DNA from: Streptomyces sp. NBC_01497
Lineage (GTDB): Bacteria > Actinomycetota > Actinomycetes > Streptomycetales > Streptomycetaceae
Assembly: GCF_036250695.1 (NCBI RefSeq)
Contig: NZ_CP109427.1
Span: 2,666,001 to 2,730,000, forward strand
DNA length: 64,000 nt
Direction: 5' to 3'
This document shows positions 34,901 through 43,614 of this stretch, in pieces. Each line of letters starts with the position of its first letter. Position 1 is the first letter of the stretch. The position numbers and the translations under genes are program-made. The notes below the pieces were generated by a model, which made no database searches, was not told the DNA's origin, and saw only the letters and a program-made list of their open reading frames with translations.

Positions 34901-35695
34901 GAACTCCTCCCGCAGTATCCGGCCCACCTCGGGGCGGGTGAGGGCGAGTTCCGCGGACAGGGCGATCTGGTCGCCGAAGTCGAACAGGTCCCGGGCGCGC
35001 TTGGCCCGGCGGTAGTGGCCGACGAGGCCGGTCAGTTCGCGGCGGGCGGCGGCGGCCTCGGGAACCTTGCGCAGGTCGGCGTTGGTGAGGCGGGCGGCGC
35101 CGAGAGTGGCGAGCAGCCGGGCGTCGTACGCGTCCAGCTCCTCCGGCCGCACCAGGTGCTCGGACAGTTCCGCGTCCAGCGCGAGCAAGTCGCTGACCAG
35201 GGCGGGGAGCGTCTTGGTGAGCATGGGGTACGGGCCCGGCGCATCCCGCAGGACCCGGGCGGCGAGCTGGAAGCGGGTGGCGTCGGCGAGCAGCCGGGAG
35301 GACGGTTCGAGTCCGATGCGCAGGCCGTGGTCGGTGAGGAGCTGCCCGGCGAAGGCGTGGTACGTGGAGATACGGGGTTCCCCGGCCGGGGCGTCGGGGT
35401 CGCTCACGTCGGGGTCGAGGACGCCCGCGCGAACGAGCGCGGCCCGCACCCGCTCGGCCAGCTCGCCCGCCGCCTTGTTGGTGAAGGTGAGCCCGAGAAC
35501 CTGCTCGGGCGCCACCTGCCCGGTGCCGACCAGCCAGACCACCCGCGCCGCCATGACGGTCGTCTTGCCGGAGCCCGCGCCCGCCACGATCACCTGCGGG
35601 GCGGGCGGTGCGGTGACGCACGCCATCTGCTCCGGGGTGAAGGGGATGCCGAGGAGCTGCTTGAGCTGCTCGGGGTCGGTGATGCGCGCGGCCAT
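31904..35695 (-). CDS. AdnB-like UvrD-type helicase-nuclease
   Basis: This is a 1263-aa fusion of a UvrD-like motor and a C-terminal RecB-family nuclease. Walker A AGAGSGKT is at residues 38-45, motif II LLDEYQDTS at about 260, and AHKAKGLEWDVVAVPG at about 670. The nuclease contains GRIDAVY, EIVDWKTG and QLAVY (about 1130-1175). A Pro/Glu/Asp-rich insert of about 150 residues separates motor and nuclease. Pairing with another helicase-nuclease directly upstream is the AdnAB arrangement, which resects double-strand breaks. ATG at 35695. It is larger than mycobacterial AdnB (about 1100 aa), mainly through the insert. Confidence 0.88.
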   Translation of the reverse strand: MAARITDPEQLKQLLGIPFTPEQMACVTAPPAPQVIVAGAGSGKTTVMAARVVWLVGTGQVAPEQVLGLTFTNKAAGELAERVRAALVRAGVLDPDVSDPDAPAGEPRISTYHAFAGQLLTDHGLRIGLEPSSRLLADATRFQLAARVLRDAPGPYPMLTKTLPALVSDLLALDAELSEHLVRPEELDAYDARLLATLGAARLTNADLRKVPEAAAARRELTGLVGHYRRAKRARDLFDFGDQIALSAELALTRPEVGRILREEFRVVLLDEYQDTSVAQRRLLAGLFGGGTGHAVTAVGDPCQAIYGWRGASVANLDDFPAHFPYGDGTPATRFSLSENRRSGGRLLDLANRLAEPLRAMHAGVEALRPAPGAERDGGVRCALLATHAEEIEWLADSVAHLVRTGTAPGEIAVLCRTAGDFATIQGALVARDVPVEVVGLSGLVHLPEVADLVAVCEVLQDPGANASLVRLLTGPRWRIGPRDLALLGRRARLLVRTSAAGGESGGADDHADARLAAAVEGTDPAEVVSLADALDTFLDGAGPPDDGLPFSSAARVRFARLAQELRELRRSLADPLMDVLHRVLATTGLEVELAASPHALAARRRETLGNFLDMAASFAALDGEAGLLAFLGFLRTAVQYEKGLDNALPGGENTVKVLTAHKAKGLEWDVVAVPGLVTGQFPSTKAREAWTSQAKVVPGVLRGDAETLPVIGGWTARDMKAFKEALRDHQETEELRLGYVTFTRPRTLLLGSGHWWGPDQKRHRGPSAFLRALYDHCAAGYGEIEAWAEEPGPDAENPALRAQAGAPTPWPLPLDEDALRRRRDAARTVRAHLDALTHAAVPLPSAPPGPPRRVGPTAESVPFDLWPQEDEPPPEDDSLYESAPPPEDAFLPEGGAPPEDGAPPEENPPPEEDPLHGSGPPPEGEVPPEIGGSGAGDRSAEDPGRGPDAEEVPDAEDAREASHVHDARQERRSPGAAGAVPAPRTGRGPAPEELRTLASWDRDLDALAGELTRARAAVRDVVVPAALSASELLRLAADPDAYARELARPMPRPPKPAARRGTRFHAWVESRFEALPLPMLGPDELPGADDDDPGIADERDLAALKAAFERSVYARRTPYRVEAPFQLTLAGRVVRGRIDAVYREPAGEGAPYPWTYEIVDWKTGRDREADPLQLAVYRLAWAERHGLPLSAVSAAFVYVRSGETVRPEGLLDRAALERLMTGEAGPGGSPRPGPGARGEHRRGARGERGPGQPPGGVRGRAG

Positions 35696-35892
35696 CCAGG
35701 AAGGCTAACCGCCGCCACCGACAGCCCGCCCGGACCGCCGGCCGGGCGGTACGGGACCGCGGGCCGGGCGGTACAGGACCGCGGGCCGTGACGGGCGCGG
35801 TCAGATACGTCGCGGTCAGGTGCGTCGGAGGATCCGGGGCGTCGGAGGATCCGGGCGGGTTCGGGGCGGATGCGGGGCGGGGGCCGGCCGCC

Positions 35893-38800
35893 TCACTCCA
35901 CCACCTGGTGCCCCTGCGGCTGGGCGCTGCACGACGCCCGGAACGCGCAGTGCCCGCAGTGCGTGCCGGGGGTGGGGCCGAACCGCTCGTCGAGGACGCG
36001 GCCCGCCGCCTCGGCCAGCAGGCTCGCGGCCCAGTCGCCGGACAGCGGTTCCTGCGACTGGATCTTCGGCAGCGCGTCGCCGCCTTCCCGCTGCGGCGCG
36101 GGCTGCCGGAGCTGGACGAGTTCCGCGCCGCCCGCCTCGGGGCGGCGCCCCTCGAACGCGCCGTCCACCGCGCCCTCGCCGACGGCGAGCTGGTACACCG
36201 CGAGCTGTGCGTGGTGGGCCACCTCGTCCTTGGTGGGGGCCTGCTTGCCCGTCTTGAAGTCGACGACGTACGCACGCCCTTCCGCGTCCTGTTCGACGCG
36301 GTCCATGGAGCCGCGGACGCGGACCTCGTACTCCCCCGCACCGAGGGTCACGTCGAACTCGTGCTCCGTGGCGGCCACCCGCCGGTCCCCGCGGTCGCTC
36401 ATGTGCCACCGCAGGAAGCGTTCGAGCGCGGAGCGGGCCTGGTCCTTCTCCTGCCGCGACTTCCACGGCGCGTCGAAGGCCAGACCGTCCCATACGGTGT
36501 CCAGCCGCTCCATCAGAACGGCCAGGTCGGCGGGCGTACGTCCGGACGCGACCTCGTCCGCGAGGACGTGCAGCACGTTGCCGAAGCCCTGGGCGGTGGT
36601 GGCGGGGGCGTCCGCCTTGACCTCGCGTCCGAGGAACCACTGGAGCGCGCAGGTGTTCACCAGCTGGTCCAGCGCACTGCCGGAGAGCGCGACGGGCTGC
36701 GTGCGCTCCCGCAGCGGGACGGCGCTGAGCGTCGGCTCGTACAGGCCCCACCAGCTGTTCGGGTGCGCCGCCGGGACGAGCGGGGTGCCCTCCTCGTCCG
36801 TGAGCGCGGCCAGGCGCGCGAGCCGGCGCGCGGCCTGGTCCCTGAGCCCCGGGCTCGCGTCCGGGTCGACGGTCGTCGCCCGCAGCTCCGCGACGAGCGG
36901 GGCGACGGCCAGCGGCCTGCGGGGCCGGGACGTCGTGTCGCGGGGCTCGACGCCCAGTTCGGTGACGAAACGGGAGGGCTGATCGCCGTCGTCCGCCGCG
37001 GACTTGACGGCGGTGACGACGAGCCGGTCGCGGGCCCGGGTGGCCGCCACGTAGAACAGCCTGCGCTCCTCGGTGAGCAGGGCCCCCGGCGTGAGCGGTT
37101 CCGCGAGACCGTCGCGGCCGATGCGGTCCGCCTCCAGCAGCGAGCCGCGGCGGCGCAGGTCGGGCCAGAGGCCGTCCTGCACGCCGGCGACGACCACCAG
37201 GCGCCACTCCAGTCCCTTCGAGCGGTGGGCCGTCATCAGGCGTACGGCATCGGGCCGGACGGCCCGCCGGCCGAGGGTGTCGGCGGCGATGTCCTGGGCG
37301 TCCAGCTCCTCCAGGAAGTTGAGTGCGCCGCGCCCGCCGGTGCGCTCCTCGGCGCGGGCGGCGGTGTCGAACAGCGCGCAGACCGCGTCGAGGTCGCGGT
37401 CCGCGTTGCGGCCCGCGGGGCCGCCCCGCAGCGCGGACCGCTCCAGCCTGCCGGGCCAGGGCGTGCCGTCCCACAGGATCCACAGCGCCTCCTCGGCGGT
37501 GCCGCCGCCCCGGAGGAGCTCACGCGTCCCGCGCAGCAGTTCGCCGAGACGCTGCGCGCCGCGCGCGTAGGCGGGGTCGTGGGTGACGAGCCGTTCGGGT
37601 TCGGCCAGCGCGCGGGCGAGCAGGACGTCGGACGGCGGGGGCAGGCGCTCGCCCGCGAGGCGCTCGTCGTCGCGCAGGGCACGGCCGAGCCGCCGCAGGT
37701 CCGCCGTGTCCATGCCGCCGAGGGGCGAGGTCAGCAGCGCGAGGGCGACATCGGTCGACAGCGCGTCCTCCCCGCCGGCCGCGCCGTCCGCAAGGTCCGC
37801 ACCGGGCGCCCAGGACCCGCCGGTCGCCCAGGACTCATCAGTTGCCCCGGACTCACCGGCCCCCTCGGTCCCTCCGGCCGCCTGAGGCCCGCCCGGCGCC
37901 TTCGACCCTCCGGCCGACGCCTCCGACCCTCCGGCCGACGCCTCCGACCCTCCGGCCGGCGTCTCCGTCCCTCCGGCCGCCCCGGACGTCCCGGGCCCCG
38001 AGTCCGGCACGCCCGAGGCTTCCGCCCCCTTCGAGCCCGGTGCGTCGCCCGCCACGCGGCCCGGCTCGCCCGGCCCGCGCAGGGCGCCCGTCGCCGCCGC
38101 GCGCAGTGCCATAAGCAGCGGGGCCACCGCGGGCTCGTGCCGCAGCGGTACGTCGTCCCCGTCGGTCTCCAGCGGTACGCCCGCCGATGTCAGGGCCCGG
38201 CGGAGCGAGGGGATCGTGCGGCCGCCCGCCCGGACCAGTACCGCCATGTCGCTCCAGGGCATCCCGTCCTCCAGGTGCGCCCTGCGCAGGATGTCCGCGA
38301 TGTTGTCGAGCTCGGTCGAGGGGGTCGGGTAGGTGTACACCTCGACCCTGCCGCCGTCCCGCACGGGCTCCGGCTCGCGGTGCGCCCGTACCGCCTGCTG
38401 GGGCAGGCGCGGCAGCGGCATCCGGCGGGCCACCTCGCGGGTCGCGGCCAGCAGGCGCGCGCCGGAGCGGCGGGTACGGGTGAGCACCGCCACCGGCGCC
38501 GGCGTGCCGTCACGGCGCGGGAAGACCTGCGGGAAGTCGAGGATGCCGTTGACGTCCGCACCGCGGAACGCGTAGATCGACTGGTCGGGGTCGCCGAAGG
38601 CGACGAGCGTCGCCCCACCGCTGGCCAGGGCCCGCAGGAGCCGGACCTGTGCCGGGTCGGTGTCCTGGTACTCGTCGACGAACACCGCGTCGTAGGACGC
38701 GGCGAGCCGCGCTCCGGTCCCCGGCCGCTCCGCGAGCAGCGCGGCCCGGTGCACGAGTTCCGCGTAGTCCAGTACGCCCTGGAGGTCCAGCACGTCCAGG

Positions 38801-39477
38801 TATTCGGCGAGGAACGCCGCCGCGGCCCCCCAGTCGGGGCGGCCGGTGCGCGCCGCGAACGCGGCGAGCGCGTCCGGGCCGAGGCCGAGTTCACGGCTGC
38901 GCGCCAGGACCGCCCGCACCTCGTCGGCGAATCCGCGTGTCGTCAGGCACGCCCGCAGGTCGCCCGGCCAGTGCACCCGGGAGCGTCCCTCGCGCGCGAG
39001 GCCGATCTGGCCAGCGAGCAGGTCGCGTACGGCGACGTCCTGCTCGGGCCCCGACAGCAGCCGCAGGGGCTCGGTGAACAGTTCCGCGTCCTGGTGGGCG
39101 CGGACCAGCGCGTAGCAGAACGAGTGGAAGGTCGTCGCCTGCGGGGCGAGGACTCCGCCGAGCCGTCCGGTCATCCGGTCCCGCAGTTCCACGGCGGCCT
39201 TGCGGCTGAAGGTGAGCACCAGGATCCGTGCGGGGTCGGTCCCCCGGGCGACCCGCTCGGCGACCGACTCGACGAGCGTCGTGGTCTTGCCCGTGCCGGG
39301 TCCGGCCAGTACCAGCAGCGGACCCGCGCCGTGGTCAACCACCGCCCGCTGTGCCGCGTCCAGCTCAGGGGGGATGGCCGGGACCGGGGCGCTGCGCACC
39401 AGCCGGTACGTGCCGGTGCCCCGCTGCCGCGCCCCCTGGTGCGGGGCACGGCCGGTGCTGGTGGAGGAGGAACTCAC
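35893..39477 (-). CDS. AdnA-like UvrD-type helicase-nuclease with Fe-S cysteines
   Basis: This is a 1194-aa partner of the AdnB-like protein. The motor has Walker A AGPGTGKT (58-65), VFVDEYQDTDP, and TAHRSKGLEWRLVVVAG. The nuclease has DRVE and YVVDFKTGKQ, followed by QLAVY. One cysteine before the nuclease (NTCALQWF) and three after it (THCGHCAFRASC) form an AddB-type 4Fe-4S pattern. A Gly/Ser/Ala-rich insert with 21-bp DNA repeats lies in the helicase region (about 570-650). The Walker A looks intact, although the mycobacterial AdnA motor is described as vestigial. The start is uncertain: GTG at 39477 or GTG/ATG-type codons up to 39579. The 197-nt gap to adnB holds only short GC repeats. 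Confidence 0.87.
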   Translation of the reverse strand: MSSSSTSTGRAPHQGARQRGTGTYRLVRSAPVPAIPPELDAAQRAVVDHGAGPLLVLAGPGTGKTTTLVESVAERVARGTDPARILVLTFSRKAAVELRDRMTGRLGGVLAPQATTFHSFCYALVRAHQDAELFTEPLRLLSGPEQDVAVRDLLAGQIGLAREGRSRVHWPGDLRACLTTRGFADEVRAVLARSRELGLGPDALAAFAARTGRPDWGAAAAFLAEYLDVLDLQGVLDYAELVHRAALLAERPGTGARLAASYDAVFVDEYQDTDPAQVRLLRALASGGATLVAFGDPDQSIYAFRGADVNGILDFPQVFPRRDGTPAPVAVLTRTRRSGARLLAATREVARRMPLPRLPQQAVRAHREPEPVRDGGRVEVYTYPTPSTELDNIADILRRAHLEDGMPWSDMAVLVRAGGRTIPSLRRALTSAGVPLETDGDDVPLRHEPAVAPLLMALRAAATGALRGPGEPGRVAGDAPGSKGAEASGVPDSGPGTSGAAGGTETPAGGSEASAGGSEASAGGSKAPGGPQAAGGTEGAGESGATDESWATGGSWAPGADLADGAAGGEDALSTDVALALLTSPLGGMDTADLRRLGRALRDDERLAGERLPPPSDVLLARALAEPERLVTHDPAYARGAQRLGELLRGTRELLRGGGTAEEALWILWDGTPWPGRLERSALRGGPAGRNADRDLDAVCALFDTAARAEERTGGRGALNFLEELDAQDIAADTLGRRAVRPDAVRLMTAHRSKGLEWRLVVVAGVQDGLWPDLRRRGSLLEADRIGRDGLAEPLTPGALLTEERRLFYVAATRARDRLVVTAVKSAADDGDQPSRFVTELGVEPRDTTSRPRRPLAVAPLVAELRATTVDPDASPGLRDQAARRLARLAALTDEEGTPLVPAAHPNSWWGLYEPTLSAVPLRERTQPVALSGSALDQLVNTCALQWFLGREVKADAPATTAQGFGNVLHVLADEVASGRTPADLAVLMERLDTVWDGLAFDAPWKSRQEKDQARSALERFLRWHMSDRGDRRVAATEHEFDVTLGAGEYEVRVRGSMDRVEQDAEGRAYVVDFKTGKQAPTKDEVAHHAQLAVYQLAVGEGAVDGAFEGRRPEAGGAELVQLRQPAPQREGGDALPKIQSQEPLSGDWAASLLAEAAGRVLDERFGPTPGTHCGHCAFRASCSAQPQGHQVVE

Positions 39478-39795
39478 GTGGATCGCCGGTCCTGGAAGGT
39501 GCGGGAAATTACGGGAAAGTGCCGGGAGTCGCCGGGAGGCGGCGGCAGGGGCCGCACGGCTGGGCGGTACGGGAAGCACCGAGGGTGCAAGCCCGGGGCG
39601 GCGGGATCACGACACGACGGCGGGACGGGTGGGGTGGGCGGTGTGACGAACGTGACGGGCCGGCTGCCCGGCCGCCGGACGGCCGGAGGCCGTTCGGCAG
39701 ACGCTACGCGCTCACCCGCGCGAGGCGCGGGCCGCCGTACGGAACCGACGAGGTACCCCAGGTGCCCCCACCACGCACCACGATGGCGGAAACTG

Positions 39796-40269
39796 TCATA
39801 TGTGAGACCGATCGCCCGTGCGCTCCGCGGCCTGCCCGTCGCTGTCGCCCCCCGTGCCGCCGCCGTCCCACCTGGCCCGCTTCATGTCGAGGCGCGGCAG
39901 GTGCCCGTCGGCGGCGCGCGACGCCTCGCGCAGGGGCGTGCCCTCCGCGCGGTAGGCGTCGAGGGCCCGCAGCTCGTGCCCCTGCAGCAGCACTCCGTCG
40001 GAACGCACCACCCGCCACCAGGGCACGCCGCCGCCGTACAGCGCCATGACGCGGCCCACCTGGCGGGGGCCGCTCTCGCCGAGCCACTCGGCGACGTCGC
40101 CGTACGTCATCACTCTGCCCGGCGGAATCAGCTCCGTGACGTCGAGCACCCGCTCCGCGTACTCCGGCAGCTCACCGGCGTCCGGCGACCCGCCGGTCGT
40201 CGGCTCCCCGCTCGGACCGTGTGCACCGTCACCGTCCCGCTCACCTTGCTGGCGCCTCATCCGTCCCAT
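39796..40269 (-). CDS. MGMT-family alkyltransferase-like (ATL) DNA-binding protein
   Basis: This is a 157-aa protein with the winged-helix DNA-binding fold of O6-alkylguanine-DNA alkyltransferases (RVMTYGDVAEWLGESGPRQVG). The active-site Pro-Cys-His-Arg is replaced by PWWRVV, so the acceptor cysteine is lost. Such ATL proteins bind O6-alkylguanine and route it to nucleotide excision repair. The tails are low complexity. ATG at 40269 is used; ATG at 40260 is equally plausible. It is separate from, but next to, the AdnAB genes, as Rv3204 is in M. tuberculosis. Confidence 0.88.
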   Translation of the reverse strand: MGRMRRQQGERDGDGAHGPSGEPTTGGSPDAGELPEYAERVLDVTELIPPGRVMTYGDVAEWLGESGPRQVGRVMALYGGGVPWWRVVRSDGVLLQGHELRALDAYRAEGTPLREASRAADGHLPRLDMKRARWDGGGTGGDSDGQAAERTGDRSHI

Positions 40270-40421
40270 CCTGCCTCACGGCACCGACAGGGACCCGAGA
40301 CGGGGACACTCCACGCATACAAGGACAAAGAGATCATCTTCGCTCCGACCCCGTCCGCGCAACGCCCTTTGTTGCCCCCGTCAGCGGGTCTCACGTGCCA
40401 CCATCGTGCGGGCGGTGACTG

Positions 40422-43418
40422 GTGATACAAGATCGAGAAGACACGGACGCGACGGAGGAGCAGGCCGGACGGTCTGCGACGGCCGGGGGCCACTCCGGCG
40501 CTGACGCGCGCCATGACCCGGACCCGGTCCGGCTCACCAAGGCCGGGTCCGACGAGGCCGGGGACTCCGGCTCGGACACCGGGGATGAGGGCGCCGGGGG
40601 CGGGGCCTCGAGCACGGGCGGCTCCGACGGCGGCAACCACGGCACGGGCAGCTCACGTACCGGCAGCTCACGTACGGGCAGCTCCGACACCGGCGACCCG
40701 GGCGCGGGCGACTCGGGCCCCCGTACGGGCGCCGCCGACGCCGACATCACCGAAGGCACCGGCACCGACGACCCCGAGATCGTGCGCGCCGAGACGGAAC
40801 CCGCCTGCGACGAGGACGGCGTCCCGCACACCGACCGCGTCTCGGGCGACGAGCCGCTGCTGGCCGCCCGGGTGCACCGCCCCTCGGACCTGCTGCGCCT
40901 CCTCGTGGGCCTGCTCGCGATCGCGGTGATCCTGTTCCTCGCGGCGTTCGCCCACGGCACCACGTCGGGCCTCGAACACGACATCAGCAGGGGTACGGGC
41001 CAGGCGCCCGACCTGCTCGCGAAGTTCGCGGGCCTGCTGTCCAGCATCGCCGTGCTGCTCGTCCCCGTGGCCTTCGCGATCGAGCGGCTCATCAAACGCG
41101 ACGGCCTGCGGATCGCGGACGGTGTGCTCGCGGCCGTGCTCGCGCACGGCGTCACCCTTGCCGCGGACCTGTGGGTGGCGCGGGCCGCCCCGCACGCGCT
41201 GCAGGACGCGCTGACGCTGCCACAGGTCGGCAGCGGCGCCACGGACCCCGTGCACGGGTATCTCGCGCCCGTGATCGCGTACATGACGGCCGTGGGGATG
41301 GCCCGCAGACCGCGCTGGCGGGTGGTGCTGTGGGCGGTCCTGCTGCTCGACGCGTTCGCCATGCTGGTCGCCGGTTACACCACACCGTTCTCGATCCTGC
41401 TGACCGTGATGATCGGCTGGACCGTCGCGTACGGCACGCTCTACGCGGTCGGCTCGCCGAACGTGCGACCCACCGGGCAGACCCTGATGGCGGGGCTGCG
41501 CCGGGTCGGTTTCCGCCCCGTCAGCGCGATGCGCGCGGAGGAGCCCGTCACCGAAGCCACCGAGGCGGGCGACCGGGGGCGGCGCTACTTCGTCTCGCTG
41601 GAGGACGGCCCGCCGCTGGACGTCACGGTCGTCGACCGGGAACAGCAGGCTCAGGGCTTCTTCTACCGGGTGTGGCGCCGGCTGACGCTGCGCTCCATCA
41701 CCTCGCGCCGGTCGATCCCCTCGCTGCGGCAGGCGCTGGAACAGGAGGCGCTGCTGGCGTACGCGGCGATCGCCGCGGGCGCGCGCGCCCCGAAACTCAT
41801 CGCCACCTCGGAGCTCGGCCCCGACGCCGTCATGCTGGTATACGAGCACCTCGGCGGCCGCACGCTCGACACGCTGTCGAACGGCGAGATCACCGACGAG
41901 CTGATGCGCGGCGCCTGGGAGCAGGTGCGCCACCTGCAGTCGCGGCGCATCGCGCACCGCAGCCTGACCGGCGACGCGCTGCTGGTGGACCGGGCCGGCG
42001 GGGTCATCCTCACCGAGCTGCGGGGCGGGGAGATCGCCGCGGGCGACGTCGTCCTGCGCATGGACACCGCGCAACTGCTCACCACGATCGGTCTGCGGGT
42101 GGGCGCGGAACGCTCGGTGGCGGCGGCGGTGGAGGTGCTCGGGCCGGACGCGGTCGCCGACTCCCTGCCGCTGCTCCAGCCGATCGCGCTGAGCCGTTCC
42201 TCCCGCGCGACCCTGCGCAAGCTCGCGAGGGAGCGGGCCCAGCGGGAGCGCGAGGCCGTCCTTGAGGCGTCCGCCGCGAACAAGAGGGCGCGGGTCGCGG
42301 AGACCGCGGCCACCGAGGGCGAGGACAAGAAGGCGGCCCGCAAGTCGCTGCGGCTGGAGAAGCAGGCCGAGAAGCGGGCCATAGACGACGCCCTCGACGA
42401 GGCGCGCGAGGAGGACCTGCTCTCGCAGATCCGCAGGCAGGTGCTGTTGATCCGGCCGCAGGCGCCGGTCGAGCCGGTCCGTCTGGAGCGGATCAGGCCG
42501 CGCACCCTGATCGGGTTCATCGCGGGCGCGATCGCCGCGTACTTCCTGCTCTCACAGCTCACACAGCTCGACTTCAGCATGGTGGTCAGCCAGGCGCACT
42601 GGGGCTGGGTGGCGGCGGCGGCGGCGTTCTCCGCGGTGTCGTACGTGGCGGCCGCGATGAGCCTGCTGGGCTTCGTACCGGAGCGGGTCTCGTTCCGGCG
42701 GACGGTGTCCGCGCAGGTCGCGGGGTCGTTCGTGAAGATCGTCGCGCCGGCCGCGGTCGGCGGTGTCGCGCTGAACACGCGTTTCCTGCAGCGGTCCGGC
42801 GTACGCCCGGGGCTCGCGGTGGCGAGCGTGGGCGCGTCGCAGCTGTTCGGGCTCGGCGCGCACATCGTCCTGCTGGCGGCCTTCGGCTATCTGACGGGCA
42901 CGGAGAAGACGACATCGCTCACGCCGTCCAGGACAGTGATCGCGGGCCTGCTGACGGTCGCGGTGCTGGTGCTGGTGGTGACGGCGATCCCGTTCCTGCG
43001 CAAGTGGGTCGTGACGCGGCTGCGGTCGCTGTTCGCGGGGGTCGTGCCGCGCATGCTGGACGTGCTGCAGCAGCCCATGAAGCTGGTGACGGGGATCGGC
43101 GGGCAGCTGCTGCTGACGGGCCTGTTCGTGATGTGTCTCGACGCGTCGATCCGTGCCTTCGACGACGGCAGCCAGCAGCTGAGCTACGCGAGCATCGCGG
43201 TGGTCTTCCTCGCGGGCAACGCGATCGGCTCGGCCGCGCCGACACCGGGCGGTGTGGGTGCCATCGACGGCGCGCTGACGCTGGGACTGCTGGCGGTGGG
43301 TCTGCCCAAGGAGGTGGCGGCCCCGGCCGTGCTGCTGTTCCGTCTGATGACGCTGTGGCTGCCGGTGCTGCCGGGCTGGATCTGCTTCAGCCAACTCACC
43401 CGCAGAGGCGCGTTGTAA
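40422..43418 (+). CDS. Membrane protein with pseudokinase domain and flippase-like (LPG-synthase TM) domain
   Basis: This is a 998-aa protein. Residues 1 to about 145 are disordered and rich in Gly, Ser, Thr and Asp. About 145-345 contain four to five transmembrane helices. About 350-610 are a cytoplasmic kinase-like domain in which the catalytic HRD/HGD loop reads HRSLTGDALLVD and the DFG position reads TEL, so it is probably inactive. A coiled, charged stretch follows (about 605-690). The rest is a multi-helix YbhN/LPG-synthase-type domain (PTPGGVGAIDGALT near 945). GTG at 40422. It may sense or flip a lipid; function is not established. Confidence 0.82.
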   Translation: MIQDREDTDATEEQAGRSATAGGHSGADARHDPDPVRLTKAGSDEAGDSGSDTGDEGAGGGASSTGGSDGGNHGTGSSRTGSSRTGSSDTGDPGAGDSGPRTGAADADITEGTGTDDPEIVRAETEPACDEDGVPHTDRVSGDEPLLAARVHRPSDLLRLLVGLLAIAVILFLAAFAHGTTSGLEHDISRGTGQAPDLLAKFAGLLSSIAVLLVPVAFAIERLIKRDGLRIADGVLAAVLAHGVTLAADLWVARAAPHALQDALTLPQVGSGATDPVHGYLAPVIAYMTAVGMARRPRWRVVLWAVLLLDAFAMLVAGYTTPFSILLTVMIGWTVAYGTLYAVGSPNVRPTGQTLMAGLRRVGFRPVSAMRAEEPVTEATEAGDRGRRYFVSLEDGPPLDVTVVDREQQAQGFFYRVWRRLTLRSITSRRSIPSLRQALEQEALLAYAAIAAGARAPKLIATSELGPDAVMLVYEHLGGRTLDTLSNGEITDELMRGAWEQVRHLQSRRIAHRSLTGDALLVDRAGGVILTELRGGEIAAGDVVLRMDTAQLLTTIGLRVGAERSVAAAVEVLGPDAVADSLPLLQPIALSRSSRATLRKLARERAQREREAVLEASAANKRARVAETAATEGEDKKAARKSLRLEKQAEKRAIDDALDEAREEDLLSQIRRQVLLIRPQAPVEPVRLERIRPRTLIGFIAGAIAAYFLLSQLTQLDFSMVVSQAHWGWVAAAAAFSAVSYVAAAMSLLGFVPERVSFRRTVSAQVAGSFVKIVAPAAVGGVALNTRFLQRSGVRPGLAVASVGASQLFGLGAHIVLLAAFGYLTGTEKTTSLTPSRTVIAGLLTVAVLVLVVTAIPFLRKWVVTRLRSLFAGVVPRMLDVLQQPMKLVTGIGGQLLLTGLFVMCLDASIRAFDDGSQQLSYASIAVVFLAGNAIGSAAPTPGGVGAIDGALTLGLLAVGLPKEVAAPAVLLFRLMTLWLPVLPGWICFSQLTRRGAL

Positions 43419-43432
43419 CCGGTCGTCACCGT

Positions 43433-43487
43433 CGCCCGGTCCGCCGGGCGACGGCCCGGCCCGGTCTCCCGCCCGGCGGACCGGGCG
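43433..43487. terminator. Long hairpin after the pseudokinase/flippase gene
   Basis: A perfect 17-bp stem (CGCCCGGTCCGCCGGGC and its complement) with a 21-nt loop starts 14 nt past the stop codon. Confidence 0.75.
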
Positions 43488-43614
43488 TCACTCGTTCGTG
43501 GCATGCGCACCGGGCGTCACCCGTTCGTGGCCGCGCCGCGCCAGGACCGTCCGCCGCCACCCGCTTGGACCGTGGCCACGGGCGGGTGCCCGGACCCGGC
43601 ACGAGCATGGGGGC

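Noticed and set aside
35788..40425. A 1545-codon open frame on the plus strand opposite the AdnA-like gene
   Set aside because: It is an antiphase frame generated by high GC; the minus strand carries clear helicase and nuclease motifs across the same span, and the plus product is repetitive Arg/Gly/Val with no domain.
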